64,000 nucleotides of DNA from Mucilaginibacter psychrotolerans. GTDB taxonomy: Bacteria > Bacteroidota > Bacteroidia > Sphingobacteriales > Sphingobacteriaceae. Both the position numbers and the translations under genes were made by a program. Shown piece after piece: positions 25,842-35,047 of this stretch. The notes below the pieces were generated by a model that saw nothing but the letters and a program-made list of their open reading frames with translations, ran no database searches and was not told where the DNA came from. Every line of letters begins with the position of its first letter. The first letter of the stretch is position 1. The stretch is taken from NCBI RefSeq assembly GCF_004519315.1, contig NZ_SOZE01000003.1, positions 248,001-312,000 of the forward strand, given 5' to 3'.

Positions 25842-26276
25842 TTAGGTAGACTGTATGTAGCTGTGCAGCTGCTCTATGGTTTCCTTTTGCGAGTGGATGG
25901 TTTCGTACACCACATCATTGATAGAGATGATGCCGCAAAGCTCATCCGCCTCATCAAAAACGGGCAGATAGCGGATGTTGTTCTCGCTCATGATAATCAT
26001 ACAGCTCTCTACAGACGATTTTGGTGTGATGCGCGGCAAATTAGTGCTGATGATGTCGCCGGCGGTCGTATCGTCAGAATGTTTGCCCATCAGTATTATT
26101 TTACGGGCGTAATCGCGTTCGGTAACCAGGCCAATATATTGGCCGTTATCAGTAACCACTACCGAGCCGATATTCCTTTCGGCCATTAGTTTAAGCACAT
26201 TCAATACAGTGGTATCGGCAGGTACGGCAATAACCGCACTCCCCTTGCGGGCTAAGATGTGTTTTACGCTTTTCAT
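25842..26276 (-). CDS. Tandem CBS domain protein
   Basis: 144 residues, two CBS motifs: residues about 8-62 (GSAVIAVPADTTVLNVLKLMAERNIGSVVVTDNG) and 73-130 (NLPRITPKSSVESCMIIMSENNIRYLPVFDEADELCGIISINDV). Such pairs (Bateman modules) bind adenosine nucleotides and act as cytoplasmic energy sensors. No fused enzyme is present, so its partner is unknown. It is convergent with the kinase gene, with only 8 bp between stops. Confidence 0.9.
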   Translation of the reverse strand: MKSVKHILARKGSAVIAVPADTTVLNVLKLMAERNIGSVVVTDNGQYIGLVTERDYARKIILMGKHSDDTTAGDIISTNLPRITPKSSVESCMIIMSENNIRYLPVFDEADELCGIISINDVVYETIHSQKETIEQLHSYIQST

Positions 26277-26473
26277 AAAAAAATACAGGTTTATAATTGG
26301 GTTTATGAAATTACGAATAAGTATGTTAAAAACAATAGGTTATGCCTATTAAAATAAAATAATAAAGGCGGGTATCTTATACTGCAGGTAATGGGCCTTG
26401 AAGGTGGTTAGGCAATTGGCTACTTAGATGATGGGGTCTTGAAACAAGTAATAAAATGACGTATTATTATTTA
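26277..26473. other. Short gene-free spacer
   Basis: 197 bp. GATGGGGTCTTGAAACAAGT (26430-26449) resembles the dispersed GGTTCTGAAACAAGT motif at 17160-17176. No gene was seen. Confidence 0.35.
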
Positions 26474-26510
26474 AAACAAAACGCCCCGGCTTGTTTAAAA
26501 CCGGGGCGTT
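26474..26510 (-). terminator. Intrinsic terminator of rpoD
   Basis: AACGCCCCGG (26480-26489) and CCGGGGCGTT (26501-26510) form a perfect 10-bp stem. On the minus strand it is followed by TTGTTTT. It lies 21 bp past the rpoD stop. Confidence 0.85.
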
Positions 26511-26531
26511 CAAATATCGGGCGATTGATGC

Positions 26532-27389
26532 TTACAAGTACGATTGCAAAAGATTTGCCTTTGAATTTTGCCTTAAGCGCATCAGGGCTTTATCTTTTAT
26601 CTGGCGAACGCGTTCGCGGGTAAGATTGTACTTCTCGCCTATTTCTTCCAGCGAGTGCGGTGCGTTATTGTTCAAACCAAAGAACAATACGATCACCTGC
26701 CTGTCGCGCTCAGCCAAAATGTTCAGCGAGCGTTTGATCTCCTGGCTCAACGAATCGGCCATCAGTTCGCTGTCTGTAGCAGCGTCGCCGCTTTGCAATA
26801 CATCCAGCAGGGTATTTTCTTCGCCGGTGATGAATGGCGCGTCCATAGATACCTGGCGGGCCGAGTTGGAAAGAGAATCTGATATCTTCTCGGTAGTGGT
26901 CTCCAGGTCATCGGCCAGTTCTTCAGGCGTTGGCTGGCGCTCTAATTCCTGCTCCAGTTTTGATGCAGAGCGGTTGATCTTGCTCAGTGAGCCTATCTGG
27001 TTAAGCGGCAAACGCACAATACGGCTTTGCTCGGCAACGGCCGACAGTATCGACTGGCGGATCCACCAAACGGCGTAAGAGATAAATTTGAAGCCCTTGG
27101 TTTCGTCGAAACGCTTTGCAGCTTTAATCAGGCCCAGGTTACCTTCGTTAATAAGGTCGCCCAATGTAAGGCCCTGATTTTGGTATTGCTTAGCAACCGA
27201 AACCACAAAGCGCAGGTTGGTTTTTGTCAATCGCTCAAGGGCCGCCTGATCGCCTTCGCGTATCTTCTGCGCCAGTATAACCTCTTCCTGTGCCGAAATA
27301 AGGTCTACCTTGCCAATTTCGGTAAGGTATTTGTCCAGTGATTGTGATTCGCGGTTGGTAATCGATTGTGAAATCTTAAGCTGTCTCAT
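26532..27389 (-). CDS. rpoD: Primary sigma factor RpoD (SigA)
   Basis: 285 residues, the short form typical of Bacteroidota. Region 1.2 is [16 protein letters not shown]. Region 2 has [38 protein letters not shown] and [13 protein letters not shown], the core-binding and -10-type recognition helices. Region 3 is [22 protein letters not shown]. Region 4 has [20 protein letters not shown], the -35/-33-type HTH. Region 1.1 is absent, as expected. It directs RNA polymerase to the -33/-7 promoters of the phylum. A leader of about 180 nt seems likely from the -7 box at 27578-27585. Confidence 0.95.
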   Translation of the reverse strand: MRQLKISQSITNRESQSLDKYLTEIGKVDLISAQEEVILAQKIREGDQAALERLTKTNLRFVVSVAKQYQNQGLTLGDLINEGNLGLIKAAKRFDETKGFKFISYAVWWIRQSILSAVAEQSRIVRLPLNQIGSLSKINRSASKLEQELERQPTPEELADDLETTTEKISDSLSNSARQVSMDAPFITGEENTLLDVLQSGDAATDSELMADSLSQEIKRSLNILAERDRQVIVLFFGLNNNAPHSLEEIGEKYNLTRERVRQIKDKALMRLRQNSKANLLQSYL

Positions 27390-27577
27390 ATATAAAAATG
27401 TTCCAAATTATGCCGACCAATAAACCGGCGGGGTACTAAAAATAAAAAGAATGAAAAAAATTGGTACGATCCGGAGATAAGTATTGCTTATGCACGAAAA
27501 GAGCAAATTTTTGGTAAAGTTTAGCGTATAAACCCAAGTTAAGAAGTGTTTGTATTTCGTTGCTCCAAATCAATTAG

Positions 27578-27585
27578 CAAAGATA
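27578..27585 (-). promoter_or_regulatory. -7 box TATCTTTG upstream of rpoD
   Basis: On the minus strand TATCTTTG matches TAnnTTTG exactly. No clear TTG is 19-21 bp upstream. The start of transcription would be near 27573, giving a leader of about 184 nt. Confidence 0.45.
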
Positions 27586-27677
27586 CATAAACAATTGTAG
27601 TCACAGTGTAAAACAAACACTTATATTTTCATATTCGCGATTATTTTAAATGTATGCACAAAGTCATTTATGATTTG

Positions 27678-27707
27678 TTGACAAACACAACAAACCATAT
27701 ACCTTAG
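27678..27707 (+). promoter_or_regulatory. -33/-7 promoter of the luciferase-like gene
   Basis: TTG (27678-27680), 19 bp, then TACCTTAG (27700-27707), one mismatch from TAnnTTTG. The spacing is exactly the Bacteroidota pattern. The transcript would begin near 27711, about 20 nt before the ATG at 27731. Confidence 0.55.
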
Positions 27708-27730
27708 TTTTGGCTTTATTGTTTTATAAT

Positions 27731-28735
27731 ATGACATCTATTCTTAACAACATACCCTACTCTGTACTTGATTTGGCTACCGTAGTACAGGGCCAAACGC
27801 CCGCAGATACCTTCCCAAACAGCCTCGATCTGGCACGCCATGCCGAGCGTTTGGGTTACACTCGCTATTGGTTTGCCGAGCATCATAACATGATCAACGT
27901 GGGCAGCTCGGCCCCAACCATACTCATTGGCTATATTGCCGGCGGCACCAAAACCATCCGTGTAGGCAGTGGCGGTGTAATGCTGCCCAACCATGCGCCG
28001 CTGGTGGTAGCCGAGCAATTCGGTACGCTGGCATCCTTATACCCCGGTCGTATAGATCTGGGCCTGGGTCGTGCGCCGGGTTCCGATCAGCTTACCGCCA
28101 TGGCCATTCGTGGCGAAAACATGAACGCCGCGTTCAACTTCCCCCAGGACGTAGAACGGCTACAACAATATTTTTCGGCAGATAACGAGCACAGCAAAGT
28201 GCGCGCCGTGCCGGGCGAAGGGATTGATATACCCATCTGGATATTAGGTTCCAGCCTGGATAGTGCCCGCCTTGCTGCAGCAAAAGGCCTCCCCTATGCA
28301 TTTGCCAGTCACTTTGCCCCTACATATTTTTTAGAGGCGATAGCGCTGTATCGCCAGAATTTTAAGCCCTCGGAATATTTGGATAAGCCCTACGTAATCA
28401 GCTGTATCAACGTAGTAGCGGCCGATACCGATGCAGAAGCCAACCGGTTGGCAACTTCGGTGCAACAATTCATCAAGGGCGTGGTAACCGGCAAACGCGA
28501 TTTACTGCCCCCACCCATTGATACCATGGAAGGCGTATGGAACTACTTTGAACAGGAAGCCGTAGAGCAGATGCTGACCTACGCCATCTTCGGGGGACCC
28601 GAAACCGTGAAGCAAAAAATGCAGGCCTTCATAGCCGAAACCCAGGTAGATGAGGTGATGGTAACCTCTCATATCTTCGACCACCAGGCCAGGCTTCGCT
28701 CCTACGAGATATTTGCAGAGGCCATGAAAAGATAA
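27731..28735 (+). CDS. LLM class flavin-dependent oxidoreductase
   Basis: 334 residues from the ATG at 27731; a TTG at 27710 lies right at the predicted transcription start. [46 protein letters not shown] is the luciferase-like N-terminus. [40 protein letters not shown] is the core barrel block, and [27 protein letters not shown] follows. It is a TIM-barrel FMN-dependent monooxygenase-like enzyme in the cytoplasm; the YhbW/MsnO8-like group is closest by memory. The substrate is unknown. Confidence 0.92.
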   Translation: MTSILNNIPYSVLDLATVVQGQTPADTFPNSLDLARHAERLGYTRYWFAEHHNMINVGSSAPTILIGYIAGGTKTIRVGSGGVMLPNHAPLVVAEQFGTLASLYPGRIDLGLGRAPGSDQLTAMAIRGENMNAAFNFPQDVERLQQYFSADNEHSKVRAVPGEGIDIPIWILGSSLDSARLAAAKGLPYAFASHFAPTYFLEAIALYRQNFKPSEYLDKPYVISCINVVAADTDAEANRLATSVQQFIKGVVTGKRDLLPPPIDTMEGVWNYFEQEAVEQMLTYAIFGGPETVKQKMQAFIAETQVDEVMVTSHIFDHQARLRSYEIFAEAMKR

Positions 28736-28756
28736 ACACGAATCCCACTAATTGAA

Positions 28757-28803
28757 ACGAATTTCACGAATGCTGTCAGGATATTAGCATTCGTGAAATT
28801 CGT
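28757..28803. repeat. Perfect 18-bp inverted repeat between convergent genes
   Basis: ACGAATTTCACGAATGCT (28757-28774) and AGCATTCGTGAAATTCGT (28786-28803), 11-nt loop. It lies between the convergent LLM and propeller genes and can end both transcripts. The GAATTTCACGAAT core looks like a dispersed element. Confidence 0.7.
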
Positions 28804-28826
28804 CCCATCGTGAAACAAGTTCCTGG

Positions 28827-29729
28827 TTACTTTACCTTTACAAGCTTGCTCGTAGGCACTTCGTATAGGGCGGCTGTTTCTTCGTCAAGCAGCCACAGGG
28901 TTTTATCATCCTTAAAGCATACAGATTCTATTTGCGGGGCCTTTACAGGCAGCCAATAGATATTACCATTAAACCAGCTGGAGCCGGGACCTGTTCGTTC
29001 AAATATCCATATAGAACGATAAGTAATCACCACCAGGCGGTCGCCGTCTTCAGTACAATCGGCAGCAGTTACCTTGCCGCCAATGTTAAATTTATCCAAT
29101 AGCGTCAGCGTGTTTACTTCGTCGATCCGCTCTACATCCATGCGATAGAGGCGGGTGAAGGTATCCATACGATCTTTAGATAGCATGTGGAACTTACCAT
29201 CGGCAAAAAACACCGCCTCGCAGTCGTAGTTGAAATCCGTTTTGGCATTGTAAACTTTCTGGTCGGGATATTTAAAGAAGAGTTTCTTCAAAAAAGTGGT
29301 GTTGCTGGCAATAGGCGATGGCTCGGGCACTACGTAAAGCACCAGATCGCGACGATCGTTGTAGTTGTTGCCTATATCGGCAATAATAAGGTTGCCTTTG
29401 TCGTCTACCGCGATATCTTCCCAATCTACATTGGTTGCACCGGCGATGGTGATGCCTTCATAGTTGCGGTATCGTGCCGATTGGTAGAATTTGCCCAGGC
29501 TATCGATTGCGAATACGCGCGGCTGGTCGCCCGAGTCGTTCTGCATCCAGAAAACGTTTTTATCCGTACGGCTTCTGACGATACCTGAAAGCTCCAGCTT
29601 GCCCCAATAATCGAATGTGTATTTGGCTTTCAAAACCTCCGGCTCGCGTACCGGCAGTTTGAGGTCCTGTGCCCAGGCAATGCCCGCGTTTAATAAGGTT
29701 AACAGCAATACGCCTTTTATAGCCTTCAT
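28827..29729 (-). CDS. Secreted beta-propeller protein (SdiA-regulated/phytase-like)
   Basis: 300 residues with a Sec signal (MKAIKGVLLLTLLNAGIAWA). The sequence has propeller-type repeats: ELSGIVRSRTDKNVFWMQNDSGDQPRVFAIDS, NVDWEDIAVDDKGNLIIADIGNNYNDR, DCEAVFFADGKFHMLSKDR, and IESVCFKDDKTLWLLDEETAALYEV. The acidic strings NVDWEDIAVDD and DCEAV resemble esterase-like-phytase or SdiA-regulated propellers that bind calcium. It is exported; the substrate is unknown. It is a single gene. Confidence 0.7.
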   Translation of the reverse strand: MKAIKGVLLLTLLNAGIAWAQDLKLPVREPEVLKAKYTFDYWGKLELSGIVRSRTDKNVFWMQNDSGDQPRVFAIDSLGKFYQSARYRNYEGITIAGATNVDWEDIAVDDKGNLIIADIGNNYNDRRDLVLYVVPEPSPIASNTTFLKKLFFKYPDQKVYNAKTDFNYDCEAVFFADGKFHMLSKDRMDTFTRLYRMDVERIDEVNTLTLLDKFNIGGKVTAADCTEDGDRLVVITYRSIWIFERTGPGSSWFNGNIYWLPVKAPQIESVCFKDDKTLWLLDEETAALYEVPTSKLVKVK

Positions 29730-29869
29730 TTGTTTTTTCGGGCCAAGATATGCGTAGCGTATTAGCTTTGTGTTTACTTAAGGTTAGGCTTGTATGAGGA
29801 AGAAAGTGGAGTTAATTTTAGTCCGCCGCCGCGATTAGCGCAGCGTATCTCGTGGTGGGCATCGTGTAA

Positions 29870-29924
29870 GCTTCCAGCTTGAGTCAGCTGAAAGCTGACA
29901 CTGTGCGACCTACGGGCTGGAAGC
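29870..29924. repeat. Two-stem palindromic element
   Basis: Outer arms GCTTCCAGC (29870-29878) and GCTGGAAGC (29916-29924). Inner hairpin GTCAGCT-GAA-AGCTGAC (29883-29899). Both stems are perfect. Confidence 0.65.
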
Positions 29925-29966
29925 CAATAATGTTCAAGACGTGTTGAGATGTACGCATCGCGAGTT

Positions 29967-30120
29967 CACTCACCCTGTCTGCCGACAGGCAGGCCCGACG
30001 GCCCGCCATTCGCGGGCGTCGACCCTCTCTGCTGCGCAAAGAGGGTGAATGAATTGTAGCTCACCTTCTTTCCGCTTGCGGAGAGAGGGTCGGGCAGCGA
30101 CAGCGAACCCGGGGTGAGTC
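29967..30120. repeat. Composite dispersed palindrome, ACTCACCC family
   Basis: Ends ACTCACCC (29969-29976) and GGGTGAGTC (30112-30120) are complementary. Inside are CTGTCTGCCGACAG, GCCCGCCATTCGCGGGC and GACCCTCTCT...GAGAGGGTC-like stems. The start shares CTCACCCTGTC and GCCGACAG with the 11519-11548 hairpin. This is a long folded repeat unit with no ORF. Confidence 0.65.
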
Positions 30121-30186
30121 AAATATGCGTGCGATAAGTTGTGATTTTTAAAGTTTCGAACATTCCAGCCAACGCATCAAAATAAT

Positions 30187-30690
30187 CTATACCTTGTCTA
30201 AATAATCAGGCGGGTAAACCTTTTGGCCATACTTTTCGGCAATGGCCAGCATTTTTTTGGCCACTTCGGGGTCACTCATTACCGGTGAGGGTAAAAACTC
30301 GCCGGCTTTTACGGGCTGCCCTATCTCCAGGAACATCTCCTCCAGGCCCGCAGGCACCACCGTGCAAATCAAATGAGCCATTTTATCGCTTTTGTTTTTG
30401 AAGCAATGTACAATGCCGCCTTTAGGGATATTGATAAAGTCCCCCTTCGTCGCGGTAAAAGTGGACACTTCTGATTTTACGAGTACCTCGCCCTCTACGA
30501 TATAGAACGATTCCTCGAAATCGGCATGCGCATGCGGACCTGGACCGCCGCCGGGCGGCACCAGCATTTCTATAACGGCAAATGCCCCGCCCGTTTCCTT
30601 GCCCGATACCAGTATGCGGTAGTTACCGCTCATTACCGATAGGGTTTCGCCCTCATTAGCCGCTAATACTTTTGGTGCTGCTTTTTCCAT
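30187..30690 (-). CDS. Cupin domain protein
   Basis: 167 residues from the ATG at 30690; a TTG at 30726 would add 12 residues. A single cupin barrel: motif 1 PGPHAHADFEESFYIVEGE (His, His, Glu ligands), motif 2 GDFINIPKGGIVHCFKNKSD (His ligand). So metal binding is intact. The C-terminal 45 residues are helical (SDPEVAKKMLAIAEKYGQKVYPPDYL). It is cytoplasmic with no signal peptide. Quercetinase-like or regulatory cupins share this form; the substrate is unknown. Confidence 0.88.
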   Translation of the reverse strand: MEKAAPKVLAANEGETLSVMSGNYRILVSGKETGGAFAVIEMLVPPGGGPGPHAHADFEESFYIVEGEVLVKSEVSTFTATKGDFINIPKGGIVHCFKNKSDKMAHLICTVVPAGLEEMFLEIGQPVKAGEFLPSPVMSDPEVAKKMLAIAEKYGQKVYPPDYLDKV

Positions 30691-30782
30691 AGTGCTAATA
30701 TCTGTAAAAAGCGATTGAATCTCCAATGCCGAAGTTTCTTTCCTTCATTATTCGAAATTGGATGTTCAGTGTTCGATATTAA

Positions 30783-32723
30783 TTAATGAGCTATCGAGTT
30801 CAGTTTATGGTTCACTACCCTATCGGCATAATCCTGTATAAAGGCTTTGCAGTCCATCATGCCCTTCTCCATTTCGGGGTTCGGCTTGCCGTCCATCAGG
30901 TTGTGCTCAAGGCCTTTATCGGCGGCGGCGAATATGCCGGTGATATTTTCCCCATCGAACAGGTAAGTGTAGTTGCCCTGCATAAACTGGTAGATATTGC
31001 CGGTGGAGTTGATTACCCTCGGCGTTTCGGCAGGCAGATTGCTAATGAGGCTGCGGCCCCATGAGCGGAAGGGTTTGTTGTAACCGATCAAGTCGGCAAG
31101 GGAAGGGTAGATATCCATCTGCGAAGCTAAATCCGTGCGTACGCCTTTTAACCCATAGGCCGGATTGGCGCTGTATAACAGTATCGGCACGGCAAATCGG
31201 TTAAGCTCTTTGCTGTATTCGGGGTAGTGGGTTTGGCTGGTATGGTCGGCCGTTATCACAAAGATCGTATTGGCGTACCAGGGCTGCGTTTTGGCATAGT
31301 TGAAGAATTGCCGCAACGCGTTATCTGAATACTGCACCGTTTTGTGGATGGGCAGCGGGCCGCCGGAGAAGCGTTTTTTATATTTTTCGGGCAGCTGGTA
31401 CGGATCATGCGAAGAAAGCGTGAAAAGTGTGGCCATAAAGGGCTGCTGCTGCGTGCCGAGGGTGTTGGCCATAAAGCGGAAGAATTGCTCGTCCCATATA
31501 CCCCAGATACCGTCAAAATCATTATCGTTATTATACTCGGTTCGGCCATAATAGTTTTTGAAGCCCAGGATGCTGCCGAAGCCCTGGAAACCCATAGAGC
31601 CATTGGCCGCCCCATGGAAAAACGAGGTTTGGTAACCGAGGCTATCGCATATGGATACGATTGAGGCTATCTTTTGCTTGGCATAAGGCGACGAGGTAAA
31701 CGCAGTTTGGAATGAGGGGATGCCCGCCAAAACCGAAGACATACCATGGATGGATTGCCGGCCGTTGGCAAAGGCGTTGGTAAATATCAGGCTGCTATCG
31801 CTCAATGAATCGAGGAAGGGCGTGTATGATTTAAAGCCCGGGATATTGGCATGCCGGTTCATACTGCCCCAATACTCGCGGGCCATGCTCTCCAATATAA
31901 TAATGACCACATTGGGCTTGCTGGCCGGGTGGCTATTGTATTGCTTAATCGGTTGTATGTTGGCTTTGATATAGGCCTCATCGGTAAAATGCTGCAGCTT
32001 GAAATTGTTGCTGCTAAAAGTGCGGATGATAGCAAACGGCGTGTTGAGCACTACATCGCCCTGGTTGGGCACGGTAACGTGTTTGTAGGCATCAACCATA
32101 TTGATGGGCCGGGTGCTATGTTTAAAATCGCCGCGTATGCCACCGATAATTAAGGCTATCGATATCAGCAAAACTACCACTGAAGAAGCGAAATATGCCC
32201 AGCCGGGCTTTGTAGGGGCGGGCTTAACTTTCACCCTTTTATAAAGCCATATCCACAAAAATGCCGCAATGATGAAGAGTGCCAGGATATACCAATAGGC
32301 AAAGGCAAAATGGGCAGTAAGCGCCTCCTTATTGCTCTCTTGAGAAACGATATCCAGCGTGGCCCTTGTAGAGCGCACCTGGCTAAAGCGGTAGTAGATA
32401 ATATCGATGAAGTTGGTTGCGTAGGCCAGCAAGTTGGTTGTGAAATACAAGATGGCAATCCCTTTTTGATAGCCTGGCCTTGTATTGATGGTAAAGGGTA
32501 GCACGCTGGCCAGTATAAACAGGATGTTGACGTACAGCAGTGCAGCAGTATCGAACGCGATGCCGTAATAGCATAGCTTCAGCAGCGTAGCGGTATCATC
32601 TATAGCAATGAGGTTGGTGTTATAAGTAAAAAACAGCACCCGGGCAATAAAGTAGAACAAGTAGCCCAACGCCAGGCGGTACAAAAGCACCTTATACTCC
32701 GCTAACCTCAATTTATCGCCCAT
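30783..32723 (-). CDS. LtaS-like phosphoglycerol/phosphoethanolamine transferase (sulfatase fold)
   Basis: 646 residues. Five membrane helices span about residues 10-200. The periplasmic sulfatase-fold domain starts at NVVIIILESMAREYWGSMN (metal-binding Glu). FTNAFANGRQSIHGMSSVLAG holds the nucleophile position, with Ser or Thr expected and Ser seen. TLSSHDPYQLP and FVITADHTSQTH give the remaining metal ligands (Asp, His). Bacteroidota have many such enzymes that move phosphoglycerol or similar groups to membrane glycans or lipids. Complete. It is probably a single gene. Confidence 0.88.
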   Translation of the reverse strand: MGDKLRLAEYKVLLYRLALGYLFYFIARVLFFTYNTNLIAIDDTATLLKLCYYGIAFDTAALLYVNILFILASVLPFTINTRPGYQKGIAILYFTTNLLAYATNFIDIIYYRFSQVRSTRATLDIVSQESNKEALTAHFAFAYWYILALFIIAAFLWIWLYKRVKVKPAPTKPGWAYFASSVVVLLISIALIIGGIRGDFKHSTRPINMVDAYKHVTVPNQGDVVLNTPFAIIRTFSSNNFKLQHFTDEAYIKANIQPIKQYNSHPASKPNVVIIILESMAREYWGSMNRHANIPGFKSYTPFLDSLSDSSLIFTNAFANGRQSIHGMSSVLAGIPSFQTAFTSSPYAKQKIASIVSICDSLGYQTSFFHGAANGSMGFQGFGSILGFKNYYGRTEYNNDNDFDGIWGIWDEQFFRFMANTLGTQQQPFMATLFTLSSHDPYQLPEKYKKRFSGGPLPIHKTVQYSDNALRQFFNYAKTQPWYANTIFVITADHTSQTHYPEYSKELNRFAVPILLYSANPAYGLKGVRTDLASQMDIYPSLADLIGYNKPFRSWGRSLISNLPAETPRVINSTGNIYQFMQGNYTYLFDGENITGIFAAADKGLEHNLMDGKPNPEMEKGMMDCKAFIQDYADRVVNHKLNSIAH

Positions 32724-32859
32724 TGATTAATGCCTTAAGTTACATCCGGTTGCCCTAAAATGCAGCCGGATTAGTGAACAGGCGAATCTAGCAAAAAGCG
32801 AATAATTGTTAAGTCAGCGTTAAATCATTGTTTTGCGTTTGCCGCTGCGTGGTTATTCA

Positions 32860-32955
32860 AACACAGAGGTTTTCTCAGAGGTCACTGAGTTTTTTTGAGT
32901 CAAATCAAATAATACTCCGCGGCTTTTGTGTTTCTCTCTTTGCGGCCTCTGTGTT
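32860..32955. repeat. Dispersed palindrome, AACACAGAGG type
   Basis: AACACAGAGG (32860-32869) and CCTCTGTGTT (32946-32955) bracket internal CAGAGGTCACTGAG and CTCTTTGCGGCC pieces. It is related in style to 21325-21367. It lies between two co-directional minus-strand genes. Confidence 0.55.
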
Positions 32956-32990
32956 AAAAATCACTACTATACTTTAAAAACCCCCAATCC

Positions 32991-34841
32991 TCATTTTACA
33001 ACCGGAAGTATAATCTTTGATTGGTTGTGGTACACCTTTATAGTCTCTTTTACAAAATCTGCATCGCTGGCTTTGTTGATATTCGGCACGAATTGCTGCG
33101 GGTTCCTGTCTGTAAGCGGGAACCAGGTGCTTTGTATCTGTATCATCAGCTTATGTCCTTTCTTAAAGGTATGTGCCACATCGGGCAGGGTAAATTTTAC
33201 CTGCGTGGTTTGGCCAGGCACAAATGGCTCCGGTCGTTCAAAGCTGTTGCGGAATTTGCCACGCATAATTTCGGCACGCACCAGCATTTGGTAGCCCCCC
33301 ATAGGGTATTTGGTAATGGGGTCGGCAGTGGTGTTATCTGGCAGTACGTCTATTATCTTTACTACAAAATCCGCATCGGTACTGCTTAGCTCAACCAATA
33401 AATCGGCTACCACAGGGCCCGCCAGGGTAAGGTCTTCGGCAAGAACACCACCGTCATAAGTCAGCACATCAGTGCGTCGGGATGCGAAGCGCTGGTCATC
33501 GTCCATATACTCGCGGGTGCGGTAAGCGTGTACTTTTTCCGTGTATGGTACCGGTTTGGCCGGGTCGCTGATGTAAGTATCAAACGAGGGCGCAAATGTT
33601 TGGATCTGATTGAAGGATAAGGCACCATTTTGTTCCAGATAAACGGGCGTGTATTGAATATCCGCAAGCGGCCATTGGCTAAAGCTGCGCCATTTGTTCT
33701 CGCCCGAGAAAAAGATGGTGGCTTTGCTCAGCGTATCCGCGCCCTTCCCTTTCAAATAGTAATTGAAATACGGCACTTCAAGGTCCTGGTAATAAGCAGC
33801 CGTGTTACTGCCGAACTGTACATTGCCCAGCCGCGTGCCATCCTTGCTTGCCCACTGCCCGTGGTACCAGGGGCCGATGACCAGCTTGCTATTGGTGGCA
33901 GGACTTTGTTTTACCAAAGCCTGGTAAGTATGCCATGCGCCGTAGGCGTCCTCCGCATCGAAAAGGCCGCCCGTAACCAGCATGGCGGGTTTTATATTTT
34001 TGATACCTGCACGCGCATCGCGGGCTTTCCACCAGGCATCCAGGTTGGGGTGCTCCATCATATCGCTCCAGAATTTCATGGTATCGCCGCTTAGTTTGGT
34101 GAAGTTAGGCATCGCCCCCATTTTCAGGTACAGGTCGTAATTGTCCTGGCTATCAAACTTTAAGTTGCCCAATGCACCGTTTACCGATGGCTTGCGGCTC
34201 GGCGCGGTAAAGCCGTACACCACCTGGAAATCGAAGGCATCCATCAGCATCATCACGCCGTTGTGGTGGTCGTCATCGCCAAAGAAACGATCAGTAACCG
34301 GTGCCTGCGGACTAACCACTTTCAATGCCGGGTGCCCGCTCAAAGCCACCATCGTGGCGTAAAACCCAGGGAATGAAATACCTATGGCACCAACCTTGCC
34401 GTTATTGTTGGCGATGTTTTTCACCAGCCAGTCGATGGTGTCGTAGCTGTCGCTGGCCTCATCTATATCCTGTTTTGTTTTCTTATTAGGGTTAAAGGGG
34501 CGCACCACCTCAAATTTACCCTCACTCATATATTTGCCGCGTACATCCTGATTTACGATAATATAGCCCTCCCGGCAGTAGCGCATCATATAACTTCGCC
34601 AGTAGCTGCGGTAAGCCGCACCATAAGGCGCAACGGAGTAGGGTGTACGGCTTATTAATATCGGATGCTTTTCCGTTTGATCCTTAGGGATATATATAGA
34701 TGTAAAGAGCTTCACGCCATCGCGCATGGGGATGCTTACTTCCTTTTTGATGTAATTATTCACAAACCAAACCGAATCGGGGTTTTGTGCAGCGACAATC
34801 AACGGAAACAAGGTGATGAAAAGCAAGGTAAATTTTTTCAT
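32991..34841 (-). CDS. CocE/NonD family hydrolase, secreted
   Basis: 616 residues with a Sec signal (MKKFTLLFITLFPLIVAAQ). The alpha/beta hydrolase core has DGVKLFTSIYIPKD, then QDVRGKYMSEGKFE, GAIGISFPGFYATMVAL (Ser nucleophile), GGLFDAEDAYGAW (Asp) and IGPWYHGQW (His). The C-terminal jelly roll (about 480-610) ends with KKGHKLMIQIQSTWFPLTDRNPQ. This is the X-Pro dipeptidyl-peptidase/CocE/glutaryl-7-ACA acylase family; here probably a periplasmic peptidase or ester/amide hydrolase. Complete. Confidence 0.92.
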   Translation of the reverse strand: MKKFTLLFITLFPLIVAAQNPDSVWFVNNYIKKEVSIPMRDGVKLFTSIYIPKDQTEKHPILISRTPYSVAPYGAAYRSYWRSYMMRYCREGYIIVNQDVRGKYMSEGKFEVVRPFNPNKKTKQDIDEASDSYDTIDWLVKNIANNNGKVGAIGISFPGFYATMVALSGHPALKVVSPQAPVTDRFFGDDDHHNGVMMLMDAFDFQVVYGFTAPSRKPSVNGALGNLKFDSQDNYDLYLKMGAMPNFTKLSGDTMKFWSDMMEHPNLDAWWKARDARAGIKNIKPAMLVTGGLFDAEDAYGAWHTYQALVKQSPATNSKLVIGPWYHGQWASKDGTRLGNVQFGSNTAAYYQDLEVPYFNYYLKGKGADTLSKATIFFSGENKWRSFSQWPLADIQYTPVYLEQNGALSFNQIQTFAPSFDTYISDPAKPVPYTEKVHAYRTREYMDDDQRFASRRTDVLTYDGGVLAEDLTLAGPVVADLLVELSSTDADFVVKIIDVLPDNTTADPITKYPMGGYQMLVRAEIMRGKFRNSFERPEPFVPGQTTQVKFTLPDVAHTFKKGHKLMIQIQSTWFPLTDRNPQQFVPNINKASDADFVKETIKVYHNQSKIILPVVK

Positions 34842-35047
34842 GCCTAAAGGTATTGAATTTGGCGAAAAGCTGATAATCCTTAAGCGCTTTCAGGGGTAGG
34901 AAAGCGTAAAATCCAATAGCGGCTTTGGGTATAATTGTCGCAGCATCGTCTCAATTTCATCATTGCGTATCAAAATTGATATAAAAGGCCTGCAATATGC
35001 CGCAGTATTTTATATTTACCGGCTGATATATCCACCACTTACATCCA

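Larger units (their letters stand above)
29730..30186. other. Gene-free region made of palindromic elements
   Basis: 457 bp. Two elements are listed separately (29870-29924 and 29967-30120). No gene was seen. The rest has short GC-rich partial repeats. Confidence 0.6.

Noticed and set aside
33630..34094. 154-codon plus-strand ORF
   Set aside because: Antisense to the CocE/NonD hydrolase; no motifs.
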